A stretch of 64,000 nt of DNA from Paenibacillus sp. An7 (GTDB lineage: Bacteria > Bacillota > Bacilli > Paenibacillales > Paenibacillaceae): positions 1 to 64,000 of the forward strand of contig NZ_WTWX01000012.1 in the NCBI RefSeq assembly GCF_009870785.1. The letters run 5' to 3'. Position numbers and translations under genes: made by a program. The notes under the pieces were generated by a model, which was not told where the DNA came from, searched no databases, and saw nothing but the letters and a program-made list of their open reading frames with translations. Each line of letters begins with the position of its first letter. The stretch's first letter is position 1. Positions 47,621 through 58,898 of this stretch are shown here, piece by piece.

Positions 47621-48982
47621 ATGGGCGGCGAGATTTATTTCGACCGGGTTCCACCGCAAAACCTTGAAGCAGAGCAGGCCGTTCTAGGTGCTATTCTTTT
47701 ACAAGCAGAGGCTTTGATTACCGCTATGGAGCGGGTATCGACTGAAGATTTCTACGACAAGTCTCATCAGTTAATCTATGAATCCATGATTCAGCTTAGT
47801 GAAGATAACCAGCCAATTGACCTTATCACGCTCACCTCGCTTATGCAGGATAAAGGGCAGCTTGAGGATATCGGTGGGGTAAGTTACCTTGCAAAATTGG
47901 CACAAGCTGTCCCAACAGCGGCTAATGTGGATTATTATGCGCAGATTATTGAAGAAAAATCGATGCTCCGCAGATTGATTCGAACAGCAACTACCATTGT
48001 AAGTGAAGGGTATGCTGGCGGAGAAGATGTGTCAGGAATGCTTAGTGATGCCGAGCGGAAAATCCTTGAGATTTCTAATCGCCGATCCAGCAGCGGCTTT
48101 ATTGCCATTAGAGATGTGCTCATGGAAGTGTTTGATAAAGTAGAAACCCTTTATCAGAACAAGGGGAATACAACAGGGATTCCTTCCGGCTTTGTGGATT
48201 TGGACAAAATGACGAGTGGTTTTCAGCGAAATGACCTCATTATCGTTGCGGCACGTCCTTCTGTAGGGAAGACGGCATTTGCCCTCAACATCGCACAGAA
48301 CGTAGCGGTAAGAGCAAATGAGACGGTAGCTATCTTTAGTCTCGAGATGTCAGCCGCTCAGCTGGTACAGCGGATGATCTGTGCAGAAGCTAACCTCGAT
48401 GCGAATGTCATGCGTAACGGGGAGTTTAAAGGTGACGACGATTGGTCCAAGCTGACAATGGGGATTGCTGCTTTATCGGAAGCAGAGATTTACATTGATG
48501 ATACTCCAGGAATCACCGTTGCGGATATTCGGGCTAAATGTCGCCGTCTTAAAAAGGAAAAGGGCCTCGGTATGATTGTGATCGATTACCTCCAGCTGAT
48601 TCAGGGACGCGGCAAGAGCGGCGAGAACCGTCAGCAGGAAGTATCTGAAATCTCTCGTACCCTAAAGCAAATTGCCCGTGAACTAGACGTTCCTGTTATT
48701 GCGCTCTCGCAGCTTAGTCGTGGTGTTGAGCAACGGCAGGATAAACGTCCGATGATGAGTGACCTTCGTGAATCAGGTTCCATCGAGCAAGATGCTGATA
48801 TTGTTGCCTTTTTGTATCGGGATGATTACTATAATCAGGATACAGAGAAGAAAAATATTATCGAGATCATTATTGCTAAACAGCGTAATGGTCCGGTCGG
48901 AACCGTTGAACTCGTATTCTTGAAAAACTTTAATAAGTTCGTAAACTATGAGCGAGTTCATGCGGATGCCTTTGCTGGGTAA
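47621..48982 (+). CDS. dnaB: Replicative DNA helicase DnaB
   Basis: The 453-residue hexameric replicative helicase (named DnaC in B. subtilis). The N-terminal collar contains PPQNLEAEQAVLGAIL. The RecA-like motor has Walker A ARPSVGKTAFAL, Walker B MIVIDYLQLI and the DnaB signature SQLSRGVEQR with DLRESGSIEQDADIV. GGAGG lies 6 nt before the ATG, inside rplI. Confidence 0.97.
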   Translation: MGGEIYFDRVPPQNLEAEQAVLGAILLQAEALITAMERVSTEDFYDKSHQLIYESMIQLSEDNQPIDLITLTSLMQDKGQLEDIGGVSYLAKLAQAVPTAANVDYYAQIIEEKSMLRRLIRTATTIVSEGYAGGEDVSGMLSDAERKILEISNRRSSSGFIAIRDVLMEVFDKVETLYQNKGNTTGIPSGFVDLDKMTSGFQRNDLIIVAARPSVGKTAFALNIAQNVAVRANETVAIFSLEMSAAQLVQRMICAEANLDANVMRNGEFKGDDDWSKLTMGIAALSEAEIYIDDTPGITVADIRAKCRRLKKEKGLGMIVIDYLQLIQGRGKSGENRQQEVSEISRTLKQIARELDVPVIALSQLSRGVEQRQDKRPMMSDLRESGSIEQDADIVAFLYRDDYYNQDTEKKNIIEIIIAKQRNGPVGTVELVFLKNFNKFVNYERVHADAFAG

Positions 48983-49014
48983 TCCATTTGGATTGTAAGA
49001 TAGATGGACAAGAG

Positions 49015-49060
49015 ATCCACTGACTAGTGTTATTTTACACTGGACAGTGGATTTTTTTTG
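49015..49060 (+). terminator. gdpP-rplI-dnaB terminator
   Basis: ATCCACTG (49015-49022) pairs with CAGTGGAT (49045-49052), with inner CTAGTGT/ACACTGG pairing, followed by a run of T. Confidence 0.85.
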
Positions 49061-49073
49061 GACAACCACATCT

Positions 49074-49173
49074 AATCACGAACAATATATTTAAGTTGTG
49101 TATAATCGTTCGTTTTTATGTTTGACTTTGCTTTGGGTGACTGGTAAACTTGAATTGCTGCTTTTAGCAGCAA
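49074..49173 (+). promoter_or_regulatory. purA promoter with paired PurR boxes
   Basis: Two inverted PurBox-like motifs, AATCACGAACAAT (49074-49086) and ATCGTTCGTTTTT (49105-49117), lie 18 bp apart. Each matches about 11 of 13 bases of AWWWCCGAACWWT. A promoter TTGACT (49122-49127), 17 bp, TAAACT (49145-49150) follows. A leader hairpin TTGCTGC-TTTTA-GCAGCAA is at 49155-49173. Confidence 0.6.
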
Positions 49174-49308
49174 GCGTACAGATTTAATGATCTGTAACGT
49201 TAAGAATGAAGGAATGCAGGTTTTTTACTACTCTGACGTTTTATGAATTGTCCATGGACAGCTACGAATACTATGAATGAAGACAACAATGCCAAGTGAA
49301 TATAATAA

Positions 49309-50631
<1,323 letters not shown>

Positions 50632-50695
50632 TATAAAATAGAACATGAGCTTAGTCTCTAGTAGGACAGAGCTTATCATCTAAATATTTAAATAG

Positions 50696-50750
50696 AAGCT
50701 TTCTACTTTTAACTACCTTTCATTAGGGAGTTGAAGTGGAGAGCTTTTTT
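50696..50750 (+). terminator. purA terminator
   Basis: A long imperfect stem from AAGCT (50696) to AGCTT (50742), about 20 bp with bulges, followed by six T. Confidence 0.75.
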
Positions 50751-50935
50751 CGTTAAAAAGCAGGATTATTTTTTATTTCTAGTAAAAGAATTAATTTCAT
50801 AAAAATTGAGGTAGGAAATAAGGATAGAATAGAGCCTCATGCGTCAATACTGATTTTATACACTTCTATAATTCCTACTTCTCTAAAGAGGGGCAGGGCG
50901 GAGAGTGATTTAATCAGTAGGAGGCATATAAAATC

Positions 50936-51547
50936 ATGAGATGGCTGAAATGGTGCGGAAAAATAGTAATAACGGTCATGCTGGTAAGTACACTTACATT
51001 GCTGACAACAGGTCTTATTGTGCAATCTTATGTAGAGTCTCTGCTATCTAGTTTTAATATTGCATGGGAGGGACAGCCGACAGGCCTAACTTCTATTTTT
51101 CAAGGTGCGTTAGGAATGAACTCTAGCAATACGAATGAAAATACGAGTGAAAAAAGTACAGAGGAACAGAAAAAGACACCGGATCGTGCAGCGAATAAGC
51201 AGAGCAGTAACTCACCTGAAAGTTCGAGTGGCGGCAAGGATTCAGCCCCTGATTTAGCGGAAGTTCCTGATGAAGGTACTGACAATCCAGAAGAAACAAA
51301 GGATCCTGTGGTTATGTCACCCGATGATGTGGCTAAATATAAGGACACCATTCCGAATGAAGAGAAGACCGAAGTTTTTGATTTATTGATGAATAAAATA
51401 CCAACGGATGAGATGCAGCTCATAGCAAGCAACATGGAAAATGGAATTACAGAACAAGAACTGCAAGATATGGAGCAGGTAATAGCGAAGTACCTAACGG
51501 AAGAAGAGTATAAGCAGCTTATGGCCATATTGACACCAGAACAATAG
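50936..51547 (+). CDS. Secreted or membrane-anchored hypothetical protein
   Basis: A 203-residue protein I do not recognise. A hydrophobic signal or anchor (about 9-32) is followed by a low-complexity, Ser/Asn/Glu/Lys-rich stretch (residues 60-125). A compact C-terminal helical segment (130-203) contains VMSPDDVAKYKDTIPNEEKT and ELQDMEQVIAKYLTEEEYKQ. A weak TAGGAGG lies about 11 nt upstream. It is followed by its own terminator and lies just ahead of the M23 peptidase and walRK, suggesting an envelope role; that is inference. Confidence 0.7.
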   Translation: MRWLKWCGKIVITVMLVSTLTLLTTGLIVQSYVESLLSSFNIAWEGQPTGLTSIFQGALGMNSSNTNENTSEKSTEEQKKTPDRAANKQSSNSPESSSGGKDSAPDLAEVPDEGTDNPEETKDPVVMSPDDVAKYKDTIPNEEKTEVFDLLMNKIPTDEMQLIASNMENGITEQELQDMEQVIAKYLTEEEYKQLMAILTPEQ

Positions 51548-51560
51548 AGGAAAGTTCAGG

Positions 51561-51586
51561 AAACCCGCGCTTGTCGCGGGTTTTTT
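51561..51586 (+). terminator. Terminator after the secreted hypothetical
   Basis: A perfect 8-bp stem, AACCCGCG with CGCGGGTT, loop CTTGT, then five T. Confidence 0.92.
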
Positions 51587-51793
51587 GGCATGTTTTCCCG
51601 TGTTGCTAGAGAAGGAAAACCTATGATAGAGTATACAAGTGGACAAAAGGTTAAAATTTTGACACTTTTACACAAATATGAAGTTTAGCTATGAAATTGA
51701 ATGAAATGACTCATAAGTATGTCATTAATAACAAATAATACACCGGTGACAATAACAATATACCTAAGGCGTGTAACCATAAAGGAGAGAATC

Positions 51794-53275
51794 ATGAGCA
51801 GTTCGAAAGACAACACGAATACATCGGTTTCCCTAACTAAAAAGCTTTTTATGAAACCGCGCAAATGGTTTTTGCTTACTGCAGCAGGTTTCTTTATGAT
51901 GCTATCTGTAGGATTTGCCGGTCATCAGTTACTCACGACTCCATATTACAACGTATATGTGAAGGATGAGTTGATTGGTACCTTATCCAGTGAAGAAGAG
52001 CTGCTCTCGCTATACGACCAGAAGAAACAGGAATATGAGAAGAAATACCCGGATGTTACTATGAAGCTGAATACAGAGGCGATCTCGCTCAAGAAGATCC
52101 GTACGAGTAAACCGGTAAGCATCACTACTGAAGAAACGCTAGCTAAGCTGGATGGAATGATTACGGCTTATGCGGAAGGCGCTGAACTTAAAGTAGGAGA
52201 CAAAGTGATTGCAATTGTAAAAGATCAAGAAACAGCAGATCAGATTCTGGAGCGCGTAAAAGAGATGTATATTCCGGCCGAGGCAAAGGCTGATTCTTCA
52301 GATGTTGGGTTAAAAGTGAGATCGGTCGCTGCTTTTACTTCATCAGAAGAAGATACGGCGGAGGCCAAAGAAGAACAGGTTACTCTCGCTTCTATACAGC
52401 TTAAGGAAGAAGTAGCAGTAAGAGAAGTGGCAGCTGACCCAAATAAAGTGTTAACAGACGAGGAAGCGATAAAGCTTCTAACCGAAGGAATGGAAGAAGA
52501 GTTTCCTTATCAGGTTAAAGAAGGAGACACCTTATCCTCTATAGCTAAGGCTCATCAAATGAAACTAGCTGAAATTCGTTCCCTCAATCCAGACATTAGA
52601 AATGACTTCATTAAGGTCGGACAGCAGATTACTGTTCTTGCACTGAAACCAGCACTTACGGTAACAACGGTAGAACATGTGGTTGAAGAAGTCATTACTG
52701 AGCCGCAGGTAGAAGTTCGTAAAAGCGACGAGCTTAAATCAGGAGTAACCAAAGTGGTTCGTGAAGGGAAAACAGGACGAAAACAAATGAGCTATCGGAT
52801 TACCAAAGAGAACGGTGAAGTCGTTAAGGAAGAATGGCTTGGACAAGAAGTATTGGAAGCTTCGGTAACTGAGATTGTAATACAGGGTACGAAAGTAACC
52901 GGGGAAGGCAGCGGCGTGTTTACCTGGCCTGTATCGAATGCTGTGATCAGCAGTAGTTTTGGACAGCGATGGGGCAGACAGCACAAAGGAATTGACCTTG
53001 TCGGAGAACGTTCGATTAAAGCATCAGACGAAGGAGTCGTTACTTTTGCCGGGCAGCAAAGCGGGTATGGCAACGTCATTATTATTAATCACCGTAATGG
53101 CTACGAAACCGTGTATGGACACTTAAACAGCATCGATGTGAAGGTAGGACAGATTGTTGAGAAAGGTGAAGCCATCGGTGTGATGGGTAATACCGGTCGC
53201 TCGACAGGCACACACCTTCATTTTGAGATTAAAAAAGACAGTGTTGCGCAGAATCCAATGAAATATCTGCCGTAA
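51794..53275 (+). CDS. M23 peptidase with LysM and G5 domains
   Basis: A 493-residue cell-wall hydrolase. A membrane anchor (about 28-48) leads to a helical region. Then come LysM (YQVKEGDTLSSIAKAHQ to VGQQITVL), a G5 domain (about 300-370) and a C-terminal M23 endopeptidase. The zinc residues are seen in QHKGIDLVG and THLHFEI, with YGHL between. The ATG at 51794 follows AAAGGAGAG. The order peptidase then walRK suggests it is a wall-remodelling enzyme under WalR control, but no WalR box was confirmed. Confidence 0.92.
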   Translation: MSSSKDNTNTSVSLTKKLFMKPRKWFLLTAAGFFMMLSVGFAGHQLLTTPYYNVYVKDELIGTLSSEEELLSLYDQKKQEYEKKYPDVTMKLNTEAISLKKIRTSKPVSITTEETLAKLDGMITAYAEGAELKVGDKVIAIVKDQETADQILERVKEMYIPAEAKADSSDVGLKVRSVAAFTSSEEDTAEAKEEQVTLASIQLKEEVAVREVAADPNKVLTDEEAIKLLTEGMEEEFPYQVKEGDTLSSIAKAHQMKLAEIRSLNPDIRNDFIKVGQQITVLALKPALTVTTVEHVVEEVITEPQVEVRKSDELKSGVTKVVREGKTGRKQMSYRITKENGEVVKEEWLGQEVLEASVTEIVIQGTKVTGEGSGVFTWPVSNAVISSSFGQRWGRQHKGIDLVGERSIKASDEGVVTFAGQQSGYGNVIIINHRNGYETVYGHLNSIDVKVGQIVEKGEAIGVMGNTGRSTGTHLHFEIKKDSVAQNPMKYLP

Positions 53276-53445
53276 AATAGGAAAGCATGGTCTGTATAGA
53301 GACAGATCATGCTTTTTTGTGTGAGAAAGGAGACCTTTTCACCTAGTGAATCTGCCGGTTTAGGTGTGTTAAAATAGATCGTATTAAGCAGATAAATGAG
53401 ACCGAGGTCTTTTTCACAAAATAAACGTTGGAGCGGAGCGATTGT

Positions 53446-54171
53446 ATGCAAGGAAAGATTCTCGTAGTAGATGATGAACAACCAATCGCAGATATCCTTA
53501 AATTTAACCTGGAGAAAGAGGGATATCAGGTTACTTGTGCCTTTGACGGCATACAGGCCGTGGAACTTGCATTGTCTGAACAACCGGATCTAATTTTGCT
53601 GGATTTAATGCTCCCAGGTAAGGACGGAATGGATGTCTGCCGGGAGGTAAGAGCACAGCTTGAGACCCGTATTATTATGCTGACGGCTAAAGATTCGGAG
53701 ATTGATAAGGTGTTAGGATTGGAACTTGGAGCGGACGATTATGTCACGAAACCATTTAGCACAAGAGAGCTGCTGGCCCGGGTAAAAGCGCAAATGCGCA
53801 GACAACAAAAACCACAGATTCAAGTGGATACTTCCTCTTCGGCAGAAGAACAGCAGGGGCTGAAATTACATGACCTTTATTTTGATACCGATATGTATAC
53901 GGCATACAAAGGCGGAGCAACGCTTGATCTGACCCACCGCGAATATGAACTGCTCTATTATATGGCCAAGAATGCAGGCAAAGTGATGACAAGAGAACAT
54001 TTGCTGCAGGCAGTATGGGGGTTTGAATATTTTGGTGATGTGCGGACGGTGGATGTGACGATTCGGCGTCTGAGAGAGAAGATTGAAGAAAATCCAAGCA
54101 AACCGGAAACAATTGTGACACGCAGAGGACTTGGTTATTTGATTCGAGGTTCCAAGAGCGGAGTTTTGTAG
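53446..54171 (+). CDS. walR: Response regulator WalR (YycF)
   Basis: A 241-residue OmpR-type regulator, essential for cell-wall control in Bacillales. The receiver has D9, D10, phosphorylation site D53, T80 and K102. The winged-helix domain contains [21 protein letters not shown] and ends RGLGYLIRG. The ATG at 53446 (GGAG 7 nt upstream) is preferred over a TTG six codons before. walK starts directly after the stop. Confidence 0.96.
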   Translation: MQGKILVVDDEQPIADILKFNLEKEGYQVTCAFDGIQAVELALSEQPDLILLDLMLPGKDGMDVCREVRAQLETRIIMLTAKDSEIDKVLGLELGADDYVTKPFSTRELLARVKAQMRRQQKPQIQVDTSSSAEEQQGLKLHDLYFDTDMYTAYKGGATLDLTHREYELLYYMAKNAGKVMTREHLLQAVWGFEYFGDVRTVDVTIRRLREKIEENPSKPETIVTRRGLGYLIRGSKSGVL

Positions 54172-55998
54172 ATGAAGTGGACTTCTTTTTTTCGTACTGT
54201 CCAAGCCAAACTGATTATTGTATATGTACTTCTCATTCTGGTAGCAATGCAGCTGATTGGTGTCTACTTTGTTAGTGCGATGAAAACGTCGCTGACCAGC
54301 AACTTTACAGAAGACTTACACGCACGTGCTGAAATGCTGTCTGTACTTGTAGCGGAAACCCTTGTAACCGGAGACGGTGATGCTGGTGAAGAACGAACCG
54401 AGAGTCTAGGGACACTGGTAAATAATCTTTTTAATATTAGCGGTGCAGAGATTCAGGTGCTTGATGCAAGCGGTCGTGTGCTGACAACAACCCTTAGCTC
54501 GCACAACAATTACATAGGCCGTAAAAACACACAAACCGTGGTTAGTCGTGCACTGCAAGGAATTCGAGATAATGAAGAAAATGTGATAGATGAAGATAAT
54601 GTACGTAAAAAAGTAGTAGCCAAGCCGGTCTCCTCCGGAGGGAAAATCGTCGGTGCTGTCTATATTGCGGCATCGATGAACGAATTATACACAACAATGG
54701 AGCGGATCAATAATATTTTTATATCCGGAGTTATGATCGCGCTTGGTCTGACTGCTGTGCTCGGTGTCATTCTATCACATACCATTACAGCCCCGATTAA
54801 GGAACTAACACGAAAGGCAAATGCCGTTGCGGAAGGAGATTTTCGCACTAAAATGCCGGTGCATGGGACCGATGAGATCGGGCAGCTCAGCAAAGCTTTT
54901 AATTATATGACAAGCCGTTTACGAACGGCACTATCTGAGAATGAAGAGGAAAAAGAAAAGCTGTCCTCGATCCTTGCTAATATGAGTGATGGCGTCGTCG
55001 CTACGGACGAACTTGGACGTATTATTCTCGTGAATAAACGTGCCAGTCTCATGTTGGGTGCCGACGAATCTGCAATGACCGGAAGGCATTTTGCTGTCCT
55101 GCTCGGACTTGATGTGGAGGAAGCGGAGACGATGCTGAGCGGCATTACTGCTTCTACGCTTTTACAAATTCACCCCCAAGGTCAGGATGGATCACTCGTG
55201 ATTCGGGTTACGTTTACCCCTGTTCATCGGCGAGGGCATGGCGGAACAGGTACTATTATCGTGCTACAGGATGTGACGGAACAGGAGGAGCTTGAGGCAT
55301 CACGGCGTGAGTTTGTGGCTAATGTGTCCCATGAGCTGAGAACTCCGCTGACAACGATTAAAAGCTATGCAGAAGCACTCGATGATGGAGCAATTGAAGA
55401 TCCTGAACTAGGAGGACGTTTTGTTGGGGTGATCCAAAATGAAACGGAGCGGATGATCAGACTGGTTACCGATCTCCTTCATCTGTCACGGCTTGACTCT
55501 AGTGAAGCCCCGCTTCGTAAGCAGCTTACTCCAATCATCGATGTACTGGAAGAGGTGGCTGATCGCTTCTCATTCCAGATGCAGCAGAAACACATGAGTA
55601 TTGCGGTCATTGTAGAGCGGGGAGTTCCGGAAGTACCTATGGATCGGGATCAGATCGATCAGCTTCTCGATAATCTGGTATCTAATGCGCTCAAGTATTC
55701 GAATGAGGGAGGGAGTGTCACCTTGGCTGCTTCCCTTGTAGAAAAAGGGGTGGCCATATCGGTTGAGGATACCGGGATCGGCATTCCTAAAAAGGATATT
55801 GAACGCATCTTCGAAAGATTCTATCGTGTGGAAAAAGGAAGAGCTCGCAGTATGGGCGGTACGGGGCTTGGTTTGTCGATTGCCCGGGAAATCGTCAAAG
55901 CACATGGCGGCGACATTGAACTTGACTCTGAGTTTGGACAAGGAACAAGAGTTACGTTCATTCTGCCTCTTGTACAGGAAGAGAGGGGCTATTCATGA
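54172..55998 (+). CDS. walK: Sensor histidine kinase WalK (YycG)
   Basis: A 608-residue kinase. Transmembrane helices at about 13-36 and 182-203 flank an extracellular domain. HAMP (204-256), PAS (265-370) and HisKA with H387 (VSHELRTPLT) follow, then HATPase with NLVSNALKYS, DTGIGIPKKD and GTGLGLSIAREI. The full WalK layout is intact. Overlaps yycH by 4 bp. Confidence 0.96.
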   Translation: MKWTSFFRTVQAKLIIVYVLLILVAMQLIGVYFVSAMKTSLTSNFTEDLHARAEMLSVLVAETLVTGDGDAGEERTESLGTLVNNLFNISGAEIQVLDASGRVLTTTLSSHNNYIGRKNTQTVVSRALQGIRDNEENVIDEDNVRKKVVAKPVSSGGKIVGAVYIAASMNELYTTMERINNIFISGVMIALGLTAVLGVILSHTITAPIKELTRKANAVAEGDFRTKMPVHGTDEIGQLSKAFNYMTSRLRTALSENEEEKEKLSSILANMSDGVVATDELGRIILVNKRASLMLGADESAMTGRHFAVLLGLDVEEAETMLSGITASTLLQIHPQGQDGSLVIRVTFTPVHRRGHGGTGTIIVLQDVTEQEELEASRREFVANVSHELRTPLTTIKSYAEALDDGAIEDPELGGRFVGVIQNETERMIRLVTDLLHLSRLDSSEAPLRKQLTPIIDVLEEVADRFSFQMQQKHMSIAVIVERGVPEVPMDRDQIDQLLDNLVSNALKYSNEGGSVTLAASLVEKGVAISVEDTGIGIPKKDIERIFERFYRVEKGRARSMGGTGLGLSIAREIVKAHGGDIELDSEFGQGTRVTFILPLVQEERGYS

Positions 55999-57278
55999 AG
56001 GAAGGTCTGAAAAGCACGGTATTAGTACTGCTGATCACAGCCAGTCTTGTTCAGAGTTATTTTCTTATTTACCGTCTGCCGGGAAGTTACTCCATAGTGA
56101 ATAGTGAATCTAACTACATCAAGACCGAGAATATGGGTCAGGAACAGCGAGTAGAGAATCTATTATTTCCTGATCAGATGATCATTCATATGGGAAAGGA
56201 TAAGCATACGATTTTTTATCCGGAATCCACCTTTTATCAGCTCATCTATTCACGGCTCCAAGGCCGGAATTTTGGTGATTTTGAGAGGCAGAGCGTAGAT
56301 TCTGCAGATTGGGAGGAACTGAAGAAGAAGCATCGGGGCATGGAGCTATCGTTTGATGGGGGTATTCCTGTATCGCTGCTGCAGCGGGTTATGCAGCTTG
56401 ATCCAGATCCTCTTTTTCAGGGAGAAACGATTCATAAGATATGGATCTATACTACCGATAAAGACCCCAAGGTACATGCTCTGTTCTTCAGCGCTCGGGG
56501 GGATGTTGTCTATGAGGCCTCAGATGTCGATTTAACGGTTCAGGATGTACTGCAGCATGTGGATTTCGGGACGGGCTGGACTCCTTATCAGCTAACTGAG
56601 GCCGGATACTATATTCCAGAGGAACCACTCGAAGTACTCCAGGTAGAGGTTCCAACAGGTCAGTATACGGTAGAACAAATGCAGCGCAGTCTATTCTTCG
56701 ACCCGAGTATGACGCGAAATATTCAGGAGAAAGATGGATCGGAAATCTATACAGACAGCAAGCGAAGTTTGCAGGTGAAATATAACCAGCGCTGGATTAG
56801 TTATAATGACCCGGCAGCTGTGCTGACAAGTGAAGTAGACCGGACGAAAGACGTGCTTGCAGCGGTTGATTTTGTGAATCGATATGGCGGTTTTAACGGG
56901 ACTTACCAGCTTACCATGAATACGGAGAATCAGAGTACGGAAATTAATTTATTTCCCTATTATGACAGCTATCAGATCCTAGATCTGCCGCAGTATGGAT
57001 TTGAGCATATGTATCTTGATGTGCAGAAAGAGTCTGTTGCTACTTACGAACGTTCCCTGCTCTATTTAAGAGAGGGAGAAGAAGTCGATAAGCAGATGGT
57101 ACAGCTTCCTTACGGGGAACAACTGGAACAGCAGATTGAAGAAGTCGCTGGAGATACAGATGTGGTTAGTGTATACCCCGCTTATCGTCCACTGCCGACA
57201 GAGGCAGGAATGAAACTCATCCCTGTGTGGACTGTTAAACTGAGTACAGGGGAAGTAAGGACGCTCGATACAAAGTAA
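55995..57278 (+). CDS. yycH: WalK regulator YycH
   Basis: A 427-residue membrane-anchored extracellular protein with an N-terminal helix (about 8-24). In B. subtilis YycH and YycI hold WalK inactive through their transmembrane helices. Position after walK and before yycI, and a match to the YycH family (VENLLFPDQMIIHMGKDKHT; FVNRYGGFNGTYQL), support the call. ATGA overlap with walK. Confidence 0.92.
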   Translation: MKEGLKSTVLVLLITASLVQSYFLIYRLPGSYSIVNSESNYIKTENMGQEQRVENLLFPDQMIIHMGKDKHTIFYPESTFYQLIYSRLQGRNFGDFERQSVDSADWEELKKKHRGMELSFDGGIPVSLLQRVMQLDPDPLFQGETIHKIWIYTTDKDPKVHALFFSARGDVVYEASDVDLTVQDVLQHVDFGTGWTPYQLTEAGYYIPEEPLEVLQVEVPTGQYTVEQMQRSLFFDPSMTRNIQEKDGSEIYTDSKRSLQVKYNQRWISYNDPAAVLTSEVDRTKDVLAAVDFVNRYGGFNGTYQLTMNTENQSTEINLFPYYDSYQILDLPQYGFEHMYLDVQKESVATYERSLLYLREGEEVDKQMVQLPYGEQLEQQIEEVAGDTDVVSVYPAYRPLPTEAGMKLIPVWTVKLSTGEVRTLDTK

Positions 57279-57292
57279 AAAGTGGTTACCCC

Positions 57293-57322
57293 TTGGACTG
57301 GCCTCTGCAGGTGGTCTATAAT
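57293..57322 (+). promoter_or_regulatory. Possible internal promoter before yycI
   Basis: TTGGAC (57293-57298), an 18-bp spacer and a perfect TATAAT (57317-57322), 17 bp before the yycI start. Confidence 0.4.
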
Positions 57323-57338
57323 GAAATGAGGTGAAAAG

Positions 57339-58085
57339 ATGGACTTTGGCCGTGCCAAGAATGTATTAATATATGCTTTTCTGCTGCTGAACCTGGTTCT
57401 CGGTTATCAGTTGTGGGTGGATGCACGGGAATCGGCCGGCTCAAGTCTTGACTATGCTTCTCTTGGTGACAGTACACAGCGACTGATGGAAGAGAAGGGG
57501 ATTCAGATTCTTGCGCCCATTCCAAGCGACACACCTGTTATGCCAAAGCTGACCTATCGATATCTTAATGGAGACAAGGCAGCAGGAATAGTACAGCTTG
57601 ATCAGCCTATTGATAGTAAACTAGTGTTTACTGAAAAAGAAATGGCGGCTGCGCTGAAAAAGACAATTCCAGATATTAATCAGTATAAACTGGACCCGCT
57701 TGCGAATCTGGATGCTTCAGACCGATTTATTTTACATCCGCTTGCGGAGCAAAAATGGCCTCTTTTTCATGTGAATCTAGAATTATATTATTCAAATCAG
57801 AAAATAACAGCTTACCGGCAATCACCGATTGAGATGTCAACATTTGAAGAGGAACAACAAGTGCTTCCGGCTTCCAAGGCGCTTGGTACGCTGGTGGAGC
57901 TTTTTTTACCAAATGAAGCGGTCGTACAGGATATCACGCTTGGATATTATGGTGAGGAGTTTAACTCGGACAGCCAAGTGGCAGCCCCTGCGTGGAGATT
58001 TGTGCTCGAAGGTGGGCAGACCTATTATGTTCAGGGCATCAGCGGAGAGGTGATTAGTCCGAAGACAGAAAAACCGGAGGAGTAA
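57339..58085 (+). CDS. yycI: WalK regulator YycI
   Basis: A 248-residue partner of YycH with an N-terminal transmembrane helix (MDFGRAKNVLIYAFLLLNLV). MDFGRAK is typical of the family. The extracellular part is YycH/YycI-like. GAGGTG lies 6 nt before the ATG. 60 bp after yycH, the widest gap within the yyc cluster. Confidence 0.92.
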   Translation: MDFGRAKNVLIYAFLLLNLVLGYQLWVDARESAGSSLDYASLGDSTQRLMEEKGIQILAPIPSDTPVMPKLTYRYLNGDKAAGIVQLDQPIDSKLVFTEKEMAAALKKTIPDINQYKLDPLANLDASDRFILHPLAEQKWPLFHVNLELYYSNQKITAYRQSPIEMSTFEEEQQVLPASKALGTLVELFLPNEAVVQDITLGYYGEEFNSDSQVAAPAWRFVLEGGQTYYVQGISGEVISPKTEKPEE

Positions 58086-58091
58086 TGAGTT

Positions 58092-58898
58092 ATGGGGATA
58101 CGTTTTACCGTGTTGTCGAGTGGTTCGACAGGGAATGCGACAGTCGTTCGTAATGATGATACGGCTTTATTAATAGATGCAGGGCTCAGTGCGAAGCGAA
58201 TCGATGAACTCATGCTAGAGCGGGACATGCTGGGTTCACAACTGGACGGAATTTTAGTTACACATGAACATTCAGACCATATTCGGGGTCTTGGTGCAGT
58301 AGCACGAAAATATAATTTGCCGATCTATGCGAACACAAACACATGGAAAGCAATGCAAAAATCGATTGGTAAAATCGCTGAGGAAAACATTCGGTTTTTG
58401 GAGAGCGGAGAGGTAACAGAGTTTAAATCACTTCGCGTGGAGTCATTTGGTATTTCACATGATGCAGCAGAGCCTGTAGGCTACTCTTTCTATGATGGTA
58501 AAGAGAAACTAAGTGTGGCAACCGATCTTGGCTATATGAGTGATAAAGTACGCGATGCGATCTCAGATGCAGATGTCATGGTACTAGAAGCCAATCATGA
58601 TATTGATATGCTGCGAATGGGACGTTACCCATGGAATACCAAGAGACGGATTATGGGCGACCTTGGTCACCTATCGAATGAAGCAGCAGGTGCTGCCCTT
58701 AGCGAACTGATGAATGGAATTACAAAACGTGTATATTTGGCTCATCTGAGCCGTGATCATAATATGATGGAACTCGCCAAACTTACGGTACGAAATGCAA
58801 TGGAAGAACGAGGATGCTTCTATAAGGATAGCGAATTCCAACTTTGTGAAACGTATTATGACCGGCCTACACCGTGGGATAAGGTGAGTTCTCCATAA
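58092..58898 (+). CDS. yycJ: Metallo-beta-lactamase fold hydrolase YycJ (WalJ)
   Basis: A 268-residue MBL-fold protein, probably a DNA exonuclease. The metal motif is THEHSDH, preceded by VLSSGSTGNATVVRNDDTALLIDAG and followed by SHDAAEPVGY and LEANHD. All expected His and Asp ligands are present. GGAGGAG lies 9 nt before the ATG. Last gene of the wal operon, with a terminator starting inside its stop codon. Confidence 0.94.
   Translation: MGIRFTVLSSGSTGNATVVRNDDTALLIDAGLSAKRIDELMLERDMLGSQLDGILVTHEHSDHIRGLGAVARKYNLPIYANTNTWKAMQKSIGKIAEENIRFLESGEVTEFKSLRVESFGISHDAAEPVGYSFYDGKEKLSVATDLGYMSDKVRDAISDADVMVLEANHDIDMLRMGRYPWNTKRRIMGDLGHLSNEAAGAALSELMNGITKRVYLAHLSRDHNMMELAKLTVRNAMEERGCFYKDSEFQLCETYYDRPTPWDKVSSP

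Noticed and set aside
50785..50800. Another fragment of the repeat (AATTAATTTCATAA) after purA
   Set aside because: Match limited to one end motif with mismatches; likely chance.
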